Origin: CAWAND01 sp963807065
Lineage (GTDB): Bacteria > Chloroflexota > Anaerolineae > Anaerolineales > E44-bin32
Direction: 5' to 3'
NCBI GenBank assembly: GCA_963807065.1
Contig: CAWDZQ010000004.1
Span: 372,001 to 436,000, forward strand
DNA: 64,000 nucleotides
Shown here: one piece after another, positions 8,119 through 16,811 of the stretch
How positions within the stretch are numbered: the stretch's first letter is position 1
Layout: each line of letters opens with the position of its first letter
The notes under the pieces: model-generated
What the model was told of the DNA's origin: nothing
The model's input: only the letters and a program-made list of their open reading frames with translations
The model's database searches: none
Made by a program: the position numbers and the translations under genes

Positions 8119-9216
8119 ATGCGAACCATACTCCACGACGTCCACGGTCTGGGGCAATCGATTTGGATCGATTACATGAGCCGAAAGCTCCTGGCCGAAT
8201 CGTTCCAGACCTGGATCGATCGAGGTCTGCGCGGCGCCACATCCAACCCGTCCATATTTGACAAGGCCATCTCGACGGGCGAGGAATACGACGCTCAGAT
8301 TGGTGAGCTCGCCCGTGCCGGCCATTCGGCCGAGGAGATCTATCGCCAGCTGGCTGTGGAGGACATCCAGACGGCGTGCGACATGATGCGTCCGGTTTTC
8401 GACGAATCGCAAGGCGGGGACGGCTATATCAGCCTCGAACCAAAGGCGCAGCTGGCCCATCAGACGGAGGCGACCATCGAGCGCGTTCATCTGCTCCACG
8501 ACGCTGTCAACCGGCCCAACCTGATGATCAAGATTCCCGCAACTCAGGAAGGCCTGCCCGCCATTCGCCGTGCCCTGGCCCAGGGCATCAACGTCAACAT
8601 CACCCTGATCTTTTCGCTCCAGCAGTATGAGGCTGTGGCTGATGCTTTCATGTCCGGCCTGGAGGACCTGGCCGAGCAAGGCGGCGACCTGAGCCGGATG
8701 GCGTCTGTGGCGTCGATTTTCGTCAGCCGGCTGGATACCAAGATGGACCAGCGGCTTGACGAGGTGGGGAACAACGACCTTCAGGGGCGGATCGGGCTTG
8801 CCAACGCCAAACTGATCTACCAAAAATTCAAGAACTTTTGCTCCAGCGATCGATGGCGCGCTCTGGCCGACCGAGGGGCCGCCGTTCAGCGCGTGCTCTA
8901 CGGCAGCACTAGCACCAAGAACCCCTCCTATCCGGACACGATGTATGTCGACGGTCTGATCGGCGCTGACACCGTCAACACCCTTCCGCCCAAGACGATC
9001 GAGGCCTTTCTTGATCACGGCACGGCTGCAGCCACGCTGGAGGCGGACGTGGAAACGGCACGCGAACAGGTTGCCCGCCTCGATGAGTTGGGGATCAACT
9101 TAGATTCGGTGATGGACGAGCTGCTGGTCGAGGGGGTCGACAAGTTCGACACCGCTTACGATGACCTGATCAAAAGCATCGAGTCGAAGCGGCTGGCCAT
9201 GCTCAAGACGGCCTGA
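8119..9216 (+). CDS. tal: Transaldolase
   Basis: Pentose-phosphate enzyme that moves a dihydroxyacetone unit between sugar phosphates through a Schiff base. The 365-residue protein matches the long actinobacterial/cyanobacterial-type family: GQSIWIDYMSR near the N-terminus, RGATSNPSIFDKAI, then NLMIKIPAT with the catalytic lysine, and later STSTKNPSYPDTMYVDGLIG. AAGGAGG sits before the ATG at 8119, so the open frame upstream of it is not used. It stands alone, convergent with the EamA gene. Confidence 0.95.
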   Translation: MRTILHDVHGLGQSIWIDYMSRKLLAESFQTWIDRGLRGATSNPSIFDKAISTGEEYDAQIGELARAGHSAEEIYRQLAVEDIQTACDMMRPVFDESQGGDGYISLEPKAQLAHQTEATIERVHLLHDAVNRPNLMIKIPATQEGLPAIRRALAQGINVNITLIFSLQQYEAVADAFMSGLEDLAEQGGDLSRMASVASIFVSRLDTKMDQRLDEVGNNDLQGRIGLANAKLIYQKFKNFCSSDRWRALADRGAAVQRVLYGSTSTKNPSYPDTMYVDGLIGADTVNTLPPKTIEAFLDHGTAAATLEADVETAREQVARLDELGINLDSVMDELLVEGVDKFDTAYDDLIKSIESKRLAMLKTA

Positions 9217-9308
9217 CCCGAACCCGGACCCGTCTTGGTCCCGGCCAGGCGACACCGTGGGGCCCGATCGGACCGCAGTCCACGGGTGTTTCCATGCCGA
9301 GGCCGGCA

Positions 9309-10214
9309 TCAAACCAGAAACAAGAGCGCTACGCCAACCATCGCCACCACCGTGCCGGCGACGGCGCCCATGCCGACCTTCTCTTTGAACACCACGGCAC
9401 CGATCGGAAGCAGAAAGACCGGCGGCAGGGCGATCAGGGTACTGGCCACGCCCACTTGGGTCAGCTGCACAGCGATCAGGGACAGCCAGACTCCGATGAA
9501 AGGGCCGGTGATGGCCCCACCCAGAATGGGGAGTAGGGCGCGGCGATCGGCTGCCAGCTTGCGCACGGTCGGCCCGGCTCGTCCGCTCAGCAGCGTCACC
9601 CCCCAAAGAGCAAAAACCGCTGACGCCATCCGAATCCAGTTTCCCGACAGAGCCGAGAAGTCCCCTTGCAGGCCCTGCTTCGCCAGCACCAGCCCGATCG
9701 CTTGCCCGCTGGCGGCGCCGATCCCGAACAGAATCCCCCTGCGGTAGTCACGTTTTTCTGGAGCCGGCCGCGCGCCTCGGTTGCCATCCAGCACCACCAG
9801 CGCGATTCCCGCCAGGGTCACGCTCACGCCCAACCACTGCACGACTGAAAGCTGCTCCCCGAGAAAGGCAAACGCCAACAGGGCCGCCATCACCGGCGCC
9901 AAGCTCATCATCAACATCCCGAGCCTGGGTCCAACCCAAAGATAAGCTTGAAAGAGAAAGGCGTCTCCAAGCGCCAGCCCGATCACGCCCGACAAGCCCA
10001 GCCATAACCAGCGCTGCGGCTCGGCCGAGACCGGAAAGGGTGTGCCCATCAAGATCCAGTGGGTAAGGCTGATCAAGATCAGGGCCATTACCAGTCGCGT
10101 GCGATTGACCACGACCGATCCCACACGCCGTCCAGCAAAGGTAAAGAAGACGGCCGTGGCAGACCAGCAGACCGCGGTCAGTAATGCCGCCACTTCTCCC
10201 CAGGTGGATGTCAT
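9309..10214 (-). CDS. EamA/DMT-family membrane transporter
   Basis: A 301-residue drug/metabolite transporter with about ten hydrophobic helices arranged as two EamA repeats. The first repeat ends near AFLGEQLSVVQWLGVSVTLAGI and the second near VVFKEKVGMGAVAGTVVAMVGVALL, both characteristic EamA closings. AGGAT sits 7 nt before the ATG at 10214; a GTG two codons upstream is also possible. The substrate cannot be told from sequence. Confidence 0.85.
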   Translation of the reverse strand: MTSTWGEVAALLTAVCWSATAVFFTFAGRRVGSVVVNRTRLVMALILISLTHWILMGTPFPVSAEPQRWLWLGLSGVIGLALGDAFLFQAYLWVGPRLGMLMMSLAPVMAALLAFAFLGEQLSVVQWLGVSVTLAGIALVVLDGNRGARPAPEKRDYRRGILFGIGAASGQAIGLVLAKQGLQGDFSALSGNWIRMASAVFALWGVTLLSGRAGPTVRKLAADRRALLPILGGAITGPFIGVWLSLIAVQLTQVGVASTLIALPPVFLLPIGAVVFKEKVGMGAVAGTVVAMVGVALLFLV

Positions 10215-10463
10215 ATCCACATCCTAGGGTCCCGCTCAACTCGGCTAAGGTTGATCACACTTGATTGTCCTGTTGAATTCGGGAATGGAGTCCCTGTCTA
10301 TCTAACCCGTTCGATCAGCGTCTGTGAAATGCGGCGCCCATCTTCCGTCGCCGTTTCGCTCTTGTGAAGTCACCCAGCAGGGAATGGACCAATGTTTGGC
10401 AAGCGCCAGCGTCTGCCACAGGCCCTGCCCGGGGGCCCGGCCTTGTGCCGGGAGATTGCCGTC

Positions 10464-12605
10464 CTACTCGAAGGCAGCCCGTCCGAACCCCGATCCCGAT
10501 GGACGCCAGCGCAGACCGAGCGCGGAGAGCAGATAGAACATCAGGGCAATAAGGTACAGAATTCGGATCCCATACACGAGCGATGTGTACTCGAAGATTC
10601 CGCCCAGAACGGCCCCGATGAGGTTGGACCCAAGCGCGATTTCAACCGAATTGGTTTGGCTGAAAGTGATGGCGAAGATCAATCCGGCGAAGAACAAGGG
10701 CAGAGCCAGGGAAAGGCTCGCCAGCACAACTCGGAGCGCCCATTCCATTCCCAGAAAGCTACTGACGGGGAAGAAATAGTTGAAGCAGAGAGCCAGCCCG
10801 AGCAAGATATACGCCGGCCAAGGATTGGTGAACTCGAACCTCTCAACCAGCAGGTTGGCCAGGACGATGACAAACAGGATGGCGGCGATGACCACAGCGT
10901 TGACGATCCAGGTCGAGCCGAACAGCAACGCCAACTCAGTGATGCTCTTCGTTTCGAGCAGGAAGAAGGCCGACCCAAGGAAGAAGAAATGGGCATCGAA
11001 CTGGCGGAAGTTGGGAATCCCCTGCTTCGTGAGCAGCAGACCCAGGAGGATCACGCCGGCCAGCCCGACGAGATAGGGGACGGGCACGGTCTTCTGACGC
11101 AGGTAGAGATACGGCCAATCATCGCTGGTGATGTCCATCTTCTCCGACGCCCCATAGTCAGGCTGGTAGATCGTCTCTGGATTCTGGAGAAGGGGTCGGT
11201 CGAAGGGCTCCAACCCAATCAAAAACAGGACATCATCCTTGGGCATAACGTAGGTCTGAGGCGCGTGGCCGAACACGCGCTCCAAGGTCTGGGACAGCCT
11301 ATACCCAATCCACTCATTCTGTGTCGGGACGCCGAAAGACAGGGCCAGCAGGCCATCTGGGTTGAGGAGGGAACGGACCTCCGCCAGGCTTTGCTGTGTG
11401 TAGACAAAGTTGTCGAGTCGGACGCTGCTGGCGGTGCTGAAAAGGGTGTGCGAATCGAGCAGTCCGAACACGATCAGGTCGTAGTGCTGGTGGTCTTGGC
11501 GGAAGAACGCTCGCGCGTCCTGATTGACCAACGTCACACGCGATGGGTCGGCATATGGCTGCTCGGGGTGCAGCTCTTTGCCGAGATCAAGGATCACCGG
11601 GTCAATTTCGACCGCCGTCACGTGGCCGGCACCAGCCCGCAGAGCCGCCGCCACATCGTTGCCCGTGCCGGCCCCTACCACAAGGACTTGGCCAATGCTC
11701 CCAGCGACCTGATAGGGGGAATCATAGAGCGCGCGGATCTGGTTGAACTGGGCTGGCGCCTGATCGAAGTGTTGAGAAACGAAGCCGGGATCCAGATTCC
11801 ACAGAATTTGATGCCATGCCTGGTTGACTGAAAGCTGGTATCCGAGCTGGAGGCTCGGCGCACTGTCGGCAAACTGCGGGTTGATGTCGATCCGGTAGTA
11901 GGGCGACCAAAGGGTCCGGGCCGCGCCGGTGGGCACAAGCCAGGTGAGCAGCGCCGGCAGGGCTGCCAGGCCGATGGCCAAGGCGCGCTTTGTGGATCCG
12001 CCTTGCGGGATGAAGAAGTATGCAGCTGCCAGCCCAGCCAGTGCGAACCAAGCGGCCGGGGGCCAGCCGAGGAACGAGATGAGCGTGTAGGAAAGGATGC
12101 CAGCCAAGCTGCCCAAGATGTTAACGATGTAACCCCGCAAGGGCGGAAACGGCCGAAAGCAGCCTGCCGTCACCGCGCCCAAGGGGATAAACATCGTCGT
12201 GACAAGGATGAACATCGACCAGAGGACGGCATAGAATGCTGCGCGCAGGGCGAGGGCTTGAAGGCTGCTGGCGGTGACCATCGAACCAGCCCAAATGAAT
12301 TCCTGCGTGTTGGCTGAGTTGATCAACACGATGTTGCTGATGCCGGAACGCCCAAGTGCCAGGATCAGGACGCAATTGGTGGCCAGGATGGGTAAGAACA
12401 GGGACCGCAGCCGGCCAAACGATGACTTGCCGCGTGCCGAGGCGAACCCCAGCCCCAAACCCAGGAACGCGCCGATCAGAGCGAAGTTCTTGTAGAAGGC
12501 GAAGATTCGGATCTCCGCCGCCAGCCAGCGGATGAAGACCAATTCCAAGAACAGGCCCAACGCACTGGCAAGGAACAGATCAAAAACCGCTCGTCGTCTT
12601 TCCAT
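10464..12605 (-). CDS. Membrane-embedded spermidine-synthase-like protein
   Basis: A 713-residue protein with about seven N-terminal membrane helices, a soluble spermine/spermidine-synthase-type Rossmann domain, and about seven more helices at the C-terminus. The SAM/dcSAM motif is VLVVGAGTGNDVAAALRAG, followed by VTAVEIDPVIL and YDLIVFGLLDSH. Such SpeE-like membrane fusions are common in bacteria, but their substrate is generally unknown, so aminopropyl transfer is not claimed. The start at 12605 has GGGGGAG 4 nt upstream. TAGAAT at 12645-12650 is a likely -10 box. Confidence 0.8.
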   Translation of the reverse strand: MERRRAVFDLFLASALGLFLELVFIRWLAAEIRIFAFYKNFALIGAFLGLGLGFASARGKSSFGRLRSLFLPILATNCVLILALGRSGISNIVLINSANTQEFIWAGSMVTASSLQALALRAAFYAVLWSMFILVTTMFIPLGAVTAGCFRPFPPLRGYIVNILGSLAGILSYTLISFLGWPPAAWFALAGLAAAYFFIPQGGSTKRALAIGLAALPALLTWLVPTGAARTLWSPYYRIDINPQFADSAPSLQLGYQLSVNQAWHQILWNLDPGFVSQHFDQAPAQFNQIRALYDSPYQVAGSIGQVLVVGAGTGNDVAAALRAGAGHVTAVEIDPVILDLGKELHPEQPYADPSRVTLVNQDARAFFRQDHQHYDLIVFGLLDSHTLFSTASSVRLDNFVYTQQSLAEVRSLLNPDGLLALSFGVPTQNEWIGYRLSQTLERVFGHAPQTYVMPKDDVLFLIGLEPFDRPLLQNPETIYQPDYGASEKMDITSDDWPYLYLRQKTVPVPYLVGLAGVILLGLLLTKQGIPNFRQFDAHFFFLGSAFFLLETKSITELALLFGSTWIVNAVVIAAILFVIVLANLLVERFEFTNPWPAYILLGLALCFNYFFPVSSFLGMEWALRVVLASLSLALPLFFAGLIFAITFSQTNSVEIALGSNLIGAVLGGIFEYTSLVYGIRILYLIALMFYLLSALGLRWRPSGSGFGRAAFE

Positions 12606-12727
12606 GCGTCTCCCCCGTGGTCCCAAAGCTGTCGATGGTCGGCCATTCTAGCGTTCGAATGAAGATGCCGCCAGCCTCTCGCTCGTCGGCATCTGGTGCC
12701 CACGGCACCAGGCTGAGCCAGGGGCAT

Positions 12728-12745
12728 TTGTGAACTTTTTCACAT
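12728..12745. promoter_or_regulatory. CRP- or Rex-like palindrome upstream of the 12605 gene
   Basis: TTGTGAACTTTTTCACAT fits TGTGA-N6-TCACA (CRP/FNR family) exactly and the Rex box TTGTGAA-N4-TTCACAA with one mismatch. It lies between the tRNA pair and the spermidine-synthase-like gene, about 120 bp from that start. Confidence 0.5.
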
Positions 12746-12754
12746 ACCGGGTGG

Positions 12755-12783
12755 GGGATTTCTCGCCCCAAAGAGCGGGGCGA
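12755..12783 (-). terminator. Hairpin downstream of tRNA genes
   Basis: CGCCCC pairs with GGGGCG around a 7-nt loop, just 3' of the CAU tRNA on the minus strand. There is no T tract, so this is a weak terminator call. Confidence 0.35.
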
Positions 12784-12799
12784 TGATTGGGGGAAACAG

Positions 12800-12872
12800 T
12801 GGGCCCGGCAGGGATCGAACCTGCGACCAACCGGTTATGAGCCGGCCGCTCTGACCGCTGAGCTACGGGCCC
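12800..12872 (-). tRNA. tRNA with anticodon CAU (Ile2 or elongator Met)
   Basis: A 73-nt cloverleaf: GGGCCCG acceptor stem paired with CGGGCCC, D stem GCTC/GAGC, anticodon loop CTCATAA, T arm GCAGG-TTCGATC-CCTGC. CCA is not encoded. Anticodon CAU alone does not separate lysidine-modified Ile2 from Met. The TTGGTCGC variable region resembles that of E. coli Ile2. Confidence 0.93.
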
Positions 12873-12874
12873 TC

Positions 12875-12945
12875 GAGCACTGAGTTGGTCGCTGAGTGCC
12901 GAGCTTTCCCAGAGGGTCGGCTCAGCGCTCAGTGCTCGGTGCTCC
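12875..12945. repeat. Imperfect inverted/direct repeat between two tRNAs
   Basis: GAGCACTGAG (12875-12884) is the exact reverse complement of CTCAGTGCTC (12928-12937). Variants of the same words (GCTGAGTGCCGAGC, GGCTCAGCGCTCAG) recur between and around them. The spacer could fold as a hairpin in the tRNA precursor. Confidence 0.45.
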
Positions 12946-12949
12946 TTGG

Positions 12950-13021
12950 AGCGGGCGACCGGATTCGAACCGGCGAATGTCAGCTTGGAAGGCTGATGCC
13001 TTACCACTTGGCGACGCCCGC
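12950..13021 (-). tRNA. tRNA-Gly (UCC)
   Basis: A 72-nt cloverleaf with acceptor GCGGGCG/CGCCCGC, anticodon stem TCAGC/GCTGA, loop CTTCCAA with anticodon TCC, and T loop TTCGAAT. CCA is not encoded. It is first in a two-tRNA transcript with the CAU tRNA. Confidence 0.95.
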
Positions 13022-13030
13022 GGCGGCTGA

Positions 13031-13059
13031 ATTCTAATGGGGGGTTGGGAACGGGTCAA
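13031..13059 (-). promoter_or_regulatory. Promoter of the tRNA-Gly/tRNA-CAU transcript
   Basis: On the minus strand TTGACC (13054-13059), a 17-bp spacer and TAGAAT (13031-13036). Start is near 13024, three bases before the tRNA-Gly 5' end. Confidence 0.75.
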
Positions 13060-13216
13060 GCTGTTGGCCGGCAGGGGCTGCCCGATGCCCGGACGTAATG
13101 CGGTCATCCGACGGAGTTCTCACATCGACCCGCCGGCCGATCATTTGGAAAAGATGAGGGGTCGGAGCCGGCAAAGTTGCGACCGGCTCCGACCTTGATT
13201 GGATGCAGGATGTCGG

Positions 13217-14113
13217 CTATGCGGTGACTGGTTCGGCCGTCGCCTCTTCAGGTAGGTCCGCTTGGACAAGGTAGCCGAGCATGACCAGCGCCACGCCCAT
13301 GACGGCAGACATTCCAGCAGAAACCGCCGCCATTGGATCGGGAAAAGGATTGGGCCCGTTGCCGGCGGATCCTAGTATGACCACGAGCACAGCCACAACG
13401 GTGATGGGCAGCCCCGCCACCAACGCCAAGGCATTCCATCTGGCTTGCGGTGTGTGCACCAGAGCAAGAACACCGTACAGCTCAAGTGCAACGAAGACAG
13501 CGAACAGGCCATACATGAAGGTTCCAAATCCATTGTCGTCCAGGTTGTTGGGGAGGGATTGGATTACATTTCCGATCACGATCAGCGCTGTGCCGGCGGT
13601 TCCTCCGATCAGCAGCGCCCCCTGGCCCAACCCCCCCACGGCCGGTCCGAAGCGAGCTCGGATCCCCAACAATCCAAGACCCACGCCAATCGGACCGTAG
13701 AAGAATGCCACAACGAGAATGGCTTCCAACGCCGTGCCCTTCGGGACGGTCATCATCCATCCGGTGAGCATCAAAAGCGTGAATCCAATCCCAGAGGCGG
13801 CGCCGCCGATCACCATCGCCCAGCCGCTCAATCGCACCAGTGTGTTCTTTGACATGAAAGTCTCCCTTTGTAGATGCTGCTCGACCGTGCTTCGCAGCAG
13901 GTCCAACAAGGTTAGCGCCCACAACGAGAGCATTCCGGATGGCCCACTCCGGCGGTACGTCCGAATGCTGCAGTCCCGGAAGACCTGCAGCATGTGCGGG
14001 CCATACTCACGTCGGAACGATGTCGGATACAGGACCAAGAACAGCCGGTAGAACCGGACCGACAGGAAGACCGTCGCCGCATCTTCGTTTCGGTCGTTCA
14101 CGACCCCGACCAC
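13217..14113 (-). CDS. Membrane protein co-transcribed with PadR regulator
   Basis: A 298-residue protein. The N-terminal part (FYRLFLVLYPTSFRREYGPHMLQVFRDC) matches the permease-like region that often follows PadR regulators, with FRxEY and a single amphipathic helix. From about residue 90 there are five to six hydrophobic helices. The GTG start at 14113 overlaps padR by 16 bp, indicating translational coupling. Its natural role is unknown; the context suggests PadR-controlled expression in response to an envelope or drug signal. Confidence 0.75.
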   Translation of the reverse strand: MVGVVNDRNEDAATVFLSVRFYRLFLVLYPTSFRREYGPHMLQVFRDCSIRTYRRSGPSGMLSLWALTLLDLLRSTVEQHLQRETFMSKNTLVRLSGWAMVIGGAASGIGFTLLMLTGWMMTVPKGTALEAILVVAFFYGPIGVGLGLLGIRARFGPAVGGLGQGALLIGGTAGTALIVIGNVIQSLPNNLDDNGFGTFMYGLFAVFVALELYGVLALVHTPQARWNALALVAGLPITVVAVLVVILGSAGNGPNPFPDPMAAVSAGMSAVMGVALVMLGYLVQADLPEEATAEPVTA

Positions 14114-14466
14114 CCGGCCAATAGATTCTTGGCTCTGGCCAGCCTCACCTGCGACACCAGGCGTTCCGCCTCAAGCCGCAGGGTCTGTTCCCCGAGCCCA
14201 CTGAGCTGGTAGTAGCGGCGACGTTGATCGTCAAGCTCAGGATCCGGCCGTTCATCTGTCTCCTCAATCAAGCCGGCCTTGAGCATGCGCTTGATCGAGC
14301 CGTACAGCGTGCCGGGTCCCATCAACATTTGCCCTTCCGTGTTCGTTTCCACCTCGAGCATGATCCCGTATCCATGCTTTTCCCCGTCCGCCAACGCCAG
14401 CAGGATGTTGAACACGGTGGCAGTGAGCGGAAGAAGTTCGTTGACGTTCTTGGAAGACGGGCTCAT
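14098..14466 (-). CDS. PadR-family transcriptional regulator
   Basis: A 122-residue winged-helix regulator. The PadR core is clear: FNILLALADGEKHGYGIM, GPGTLYGSIKRMLKAGLIEE, then RRYYQLSGLGEQTL. PadR proteins usually repress their own operon and respond to phenolics, drugs or envelope stress. It is first gene of an operon with the membrane protein that overlaps its end. An inverted repeat just after its transcription start (14492-14510) is the probable autoregulatory site. Confidence 0.92.
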   Translation of the reverse strand: MSPSSKNVNELLPLTATVFNILLALADGEKHGYGIMLEVETNTEGQMLMGPGTLYGSIKRMLKAGLIEETDERPDPELDDQRRRYYQLSGLGEQTLRLEAERLVSQVRLARAKNLLAGWSGS

Positions 14467-14491
14467 GAGCGGCTCCTTCGAGTGACAAGCT

Positions 14492-14510
14492 TATATCTGT
14501 TGTGGATATA
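14492..14510. promoter_or_regulatory. Probable PadR operator
   Basis: TATATC-N7-GATATA, a perfect inverted repeat with 6-bp arms, about 5 bp downstream of the predicted transcription start and before the padR start codon. Its position fits repression by road-block. Confidence 0.55.
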
Positions 14511-14522
14511 TCCGTGGAGAAT

Positions 14523-14550
14523 ATATTAGGGGGGGGTGCCGCCTTGTCAA
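14523..14550 (-). promoter_or_regulatory. padR operon promoter
   Basis: On the minus strand TTGACA (14545-14550), a 16-bp spacer containing a run of eight C, and TAATAT (14523-14528). Confidence 0.75.
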
Positions 14551-14688
14551 GAGGCAATATCTGGATCCTTTGCGCTGAGGGAATCTGAATACATCACCCA
14601 GACGTAGGTTCAAGCTTGGATAACCCGCGAGCCGTGCAGGACTATTGAAATGTGTATTGTGGGATTGGATTGCGGAGATACCGGCCTG

Positions 14689-15027
14689 CTAGAACACGGG
14701 AAGTCCCAGGTCATCGTGGGAGGCCGTGGTTCCTTTGACAGCCAGGCGGTCACGCCCATCGGTTTGGATCAAACTCACATTCGATAGGAGCGAGAAGTCG
14801 CCGGCCAGGTCCTTGGAGATGGCCGTGTCCACGCGCTTGCCGGTCTGTAGCAGGTCGACCAGCGTCCGCCGGTCAAAGAGCTGCACATCGCTCCAGATCT
14901 GGTCATGCCGGACATTGCCCCTGGCGATCATCAGCCGGCCCTCGGCATCGTAGCGGGCCGTCACGAGCAAGACATCTGCCTTGGCCCTGCGAGCTGGCAG
15001 GGCCGCCCGAACGCCTCTCACCGTCAC
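14689..15027 (-). CDS. Small protein of unknown function
   Basis: A 112-residue protein that I do not recognise. It is basic at the N-terminus (MTVRGVRAALPARRAKADVL) and then reads as mixed alpha/beta (VLLVTARYDAEGRLMIARGNVR), with no membrane segment or Cys pairs. GGGAG lies upstream of the GTG start, and a TATAAA box (15045-15050) lies about 20 bp upstream, right after the tRNA-Pro gene. It could be read through from the tRNA promoter. Confidence 0.5.
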   Translation of the reverse strand: MTVRGVRAALPARRAKADVLLVTARYDAEGRLMIARGNVRHDQIWSDVQLFDRRTLVDLLQTGKRVDTAISKDLAGDFSLLSNVSLIQTDGRDRLAVKGTTASHDDLGLPVF

Positions 15028-15063
15028 TTCTCCCGACCTTGGGGTTTATACATTCCAAGCGTG

Positions 15064-15136
15064 TCGGGGTGGGCGGACTTGAACCGCCGACCCCCGCGTC
15101 CCAAACGCGGTGCGCTTCCATCTGCGCTACACCCCG
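15064..15136 (-). tRNA. tRNA-Pro (UGG)
   Basis: A 73-nt cloverleaf: CGGGGTG/CACCCCG acceptor with the C1-G72 pair typical of tRNA-Pro, anticodon loop with TGG, T loop TTCAAGT. CCA is not encoded. Confidence 0.95.
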
Positions 15137-15146
15137 ATGAAGGTTC

Positions 15147-15175
15147 AGTATAAGTCCCGCCTATGGGCCGGTCAA
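15147..15175 (-). promoter_or_regulatory. tRNA-Pro promoter
   Basis: On the minus strand TTGACC (15170-15175), a 17-bp spacer and TATACT (15147-15152). The -35 box overlaps the ribosome binding site of the divergent enoyl-CoA hydratase gene. Confidence 0.75.
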
Positions 15176-15189
15176 GGAGGACAGCCGAG

Positions 15190-15981
15190 ATGAAGAGCAT
15201 TCTTTATGAAACGCGGCCGGACCACACGGCCACGCTGTGCCTGAACCGCCCCCAGGCGCTAAACGCGCTGACCTGGGAGGCGATGGATGAATTCTCGGCC
15301 ACGATCGACCGTATCGCAGCTGACGGAAATCTGCGCGCCCTGGTGATCCACGGCGCTGGGAATGCCTTCTGCTCCGGCGGGGACCTGCTCGAACTGCACG
15401 CTTTCCCCTCCCGGGCCGACGGGATGCGGCTGGCGCAGATCATGGGGGACGCCCTGGCGCAGCTTGAGGCGCTTCCCTTTCCAACGATTGCCGCCATTGA
15501 GGGTCCGGCCTTGGGTGGAGGGGCTGAACTGGCGCTGGCATGTGACTTGCGGATCATGGCCGAAGGCGCCAGCCTGGGCATGATGCACATCAAACTTGGG
15601 ATCACGCCCGCCTGGGGCGGCGGACAGCGCCTGCTTCGGCTGGTGGGCTATCCCCGCGCCATGGAGTGGCTGTCAACCGGCGTTGTGCACGACGCCGGCC
15701 AGGCCGCCTCGCATGGCCTGGCCAACCACGTGACCGATCGGGGAGGCGCTCTGCCGCACGCGCTTTCGCTGGCCTCGCACATCGCTGAGGCGTCACCGCA
15801 GGCCGTGGCCGCCATCAAGACCGCGCTTCGCGCCGGCCTGACGATGGCGGTCGATGCCGCCACCCAGGTCGAGCGGAAGCTCTTCCCCGATCTGTGGGCG
15901 TCGGAACCGCACCACGAAGCTTCAGCCCGCTTCGTGTCCCGCAAGGCCCGGCGGCCAAGCCCGAATGGATCCGAAGCCTGA
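15190..15981 (+). CDS. Enoyl-CoA hydratase/isomerase family protein
   Basis: A 263-residue crotonase-fold enzyme, acting on CoA thioesters in fatty-acid or amino-acid breakdown. The oxyanion-hole segments are present: AFCSGGDLLEL, and EGPALGGGAELALACDLRIM, where the Glu of GGGAELAL is in the usual catalytic position. MHIKLGITPAWGGGQRL follows. The second catalytic Glu of true hydratases is not clear (the loop reads ITPAWGG), so isomerase or another crotonase activity is possible. AAGGAGGA precedes the ATG at 15190. Confidence 0.85.
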   Translation: MKSILYETRPDHTATLCLNRPQALNALTWEAMDEFSATIDRIAADGNLRALVIHGAGNAFCSGGDLLELHAFPSRADGMRLAQIMGDALAQLEALPFPTIAAIEGPALGGGAELALACDLRIMAEGASLGMMHIKLGITPAWGGGQRLLRLVGYPRAMEWLSTGVVHDAGQAASHGLANHVTDRGGALPHALSLASHIAEASPQAVAAIKTALRAGLTMAVDAATQVERKLFPDLWASEPHHEASARFVSRKARRPSPNGSEA

Positions 15982-16014
15982 CTCTTGGCCGACCCTTGCT
16001 CCGATTAAATTTTT

Positions 16015-16042
16015 CGGGAGAAGCCCCTAGGGGCTTCTCCCG
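16015..16042. terminator. Perfect palindrome between convergent genes
   Basis: A 28-bp perfect palindrome (14-bp arms beginning CGGGAGAAGCCCCT) between enoyl-CoA hydratase and lexA. It would form a strong hairpin in either transcript, but no T tract follows on either strand. It is probably a bidirectional terminator or mRNA 3'-end stabiliser. Confidence 0.6.
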
Positions 16043-16080
16043 TCTCGCCATGAGAAGTGAACGGAGCCGGAACGGCAACC

Positions 16081-16740
16081 TCAGGCCATCTGGCGCACCA
16101 CAAGCATGACTTTACCCTGGACTTGAAGGCCTTCCGGGTTGTCAATGTATATCGGACCCATGGTGGGGTTGGCCGGCTGAAGGCGAATGCGGCTGCCCTC
16201 TTGGTAGATATGCTTGAGCGTGGTCTCTTCCGAGTCGCTCAACCAGACGGCCACCATGTCCCCGTTGTGCCATTCGAGCTCGTTCTTCATGACAACGATG
16301 TCGCCGTCGCCCACCATGGCGTCTACCATCGAATCGCCCTTGACCTGCAGGGCGTATAGACCGTCGTCGCCCTTCAATAGGTCGCGCGTGATTTCAATCG
16401 CCTCATCGGCGCCGAACATGGGGGCGCTAGAGCTCGGAACGGGAACCGGCTGGCTGGCGAAGATCCTGCCCACCAACGGGATGCGGATCACGTCCCCGAT
16501 CTGCTGGGTGGCGCGAATCAACTTGTCGGTGAGACGAATGCCGCGCGACACGTTCTGGTCCCGATCAAGAAACCCCTCATCGACCAACCGGTTGAGGTTG
16601 TAGTTGACGACCGATGTCGAGGAAATACTGACCGCCTGGCCGATCTCCCGGATGGATGGGGGATAGCCGTTCTCATCGGTGAAGCCCACAATGAAGTCCA
16701 ACATCCGTCGCTGGCGATCCGACAGCTTGCCTTTGACCAT
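16081..16740 (-). CDS. lexA: LexA repressor
   Basis: SOS-response repressor of 219 residues. The N-terminal winged helix is about residues 1-70 (SDRQRRMLDFI, PPSIREIGQAVSISSTSVV). The C-terminal S24 autoprotease has its catalytic Ser137 in GDSMVDAMV and Lys176 in TTLKHIY. The expected cleavage site after IPLVGRIFA is Ala95-Ser96, where most LexA proteins have Ala-Gly. AGGAGGTG precedes the start. An SOS box lies inside its promoter, so it is autoregulated. Confidence 0.95.
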   Translation of the reverse strand: MVKGKLSDRQRRMLDFIVGFTDENGYPPSIREIGQAVSISSTSVVNYNLNRLVDEGFLDRDQNVSRGIRLTDKLIRATQQIGDVIRIPLVGRIFASQPVPVPSSSAPMFGADEAIEITRDLLKGDDGLYALQVKGDSMVDAMVGDGDIVVMKNELEWHNGDMVAVWLSDSEETTLKHIYQEGSRIRLQPANPTMGPIYIDNPEGLQVQGKVMLVVRQMA

Positions 16741-16811
16741 CTGCCACCTCCTGCCGGCCGGGCCCGTGACTCGCCTGGGGAACCCCGCCGGAATGGCGCA
16801 CGCTTGTTCGG

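Noticed and set aside
10215..10463. Hidden gene or RNA in the gap before the spermidine-synthase-like gene
   Set aside because: No ORF with a start signal, no promoter-terminator pair and no tRNA-like structure seen.
10392..11831. Long open frame on the + strand opposite the spermidine-synthase-like gene (479 codons)
   Set aside because: Translation is Gln/Arg/Asp-rich without domains, and the minus-strand frame has clear Rossmann and membrane segments. It is a codon-bias shadow in high-GC DNA.
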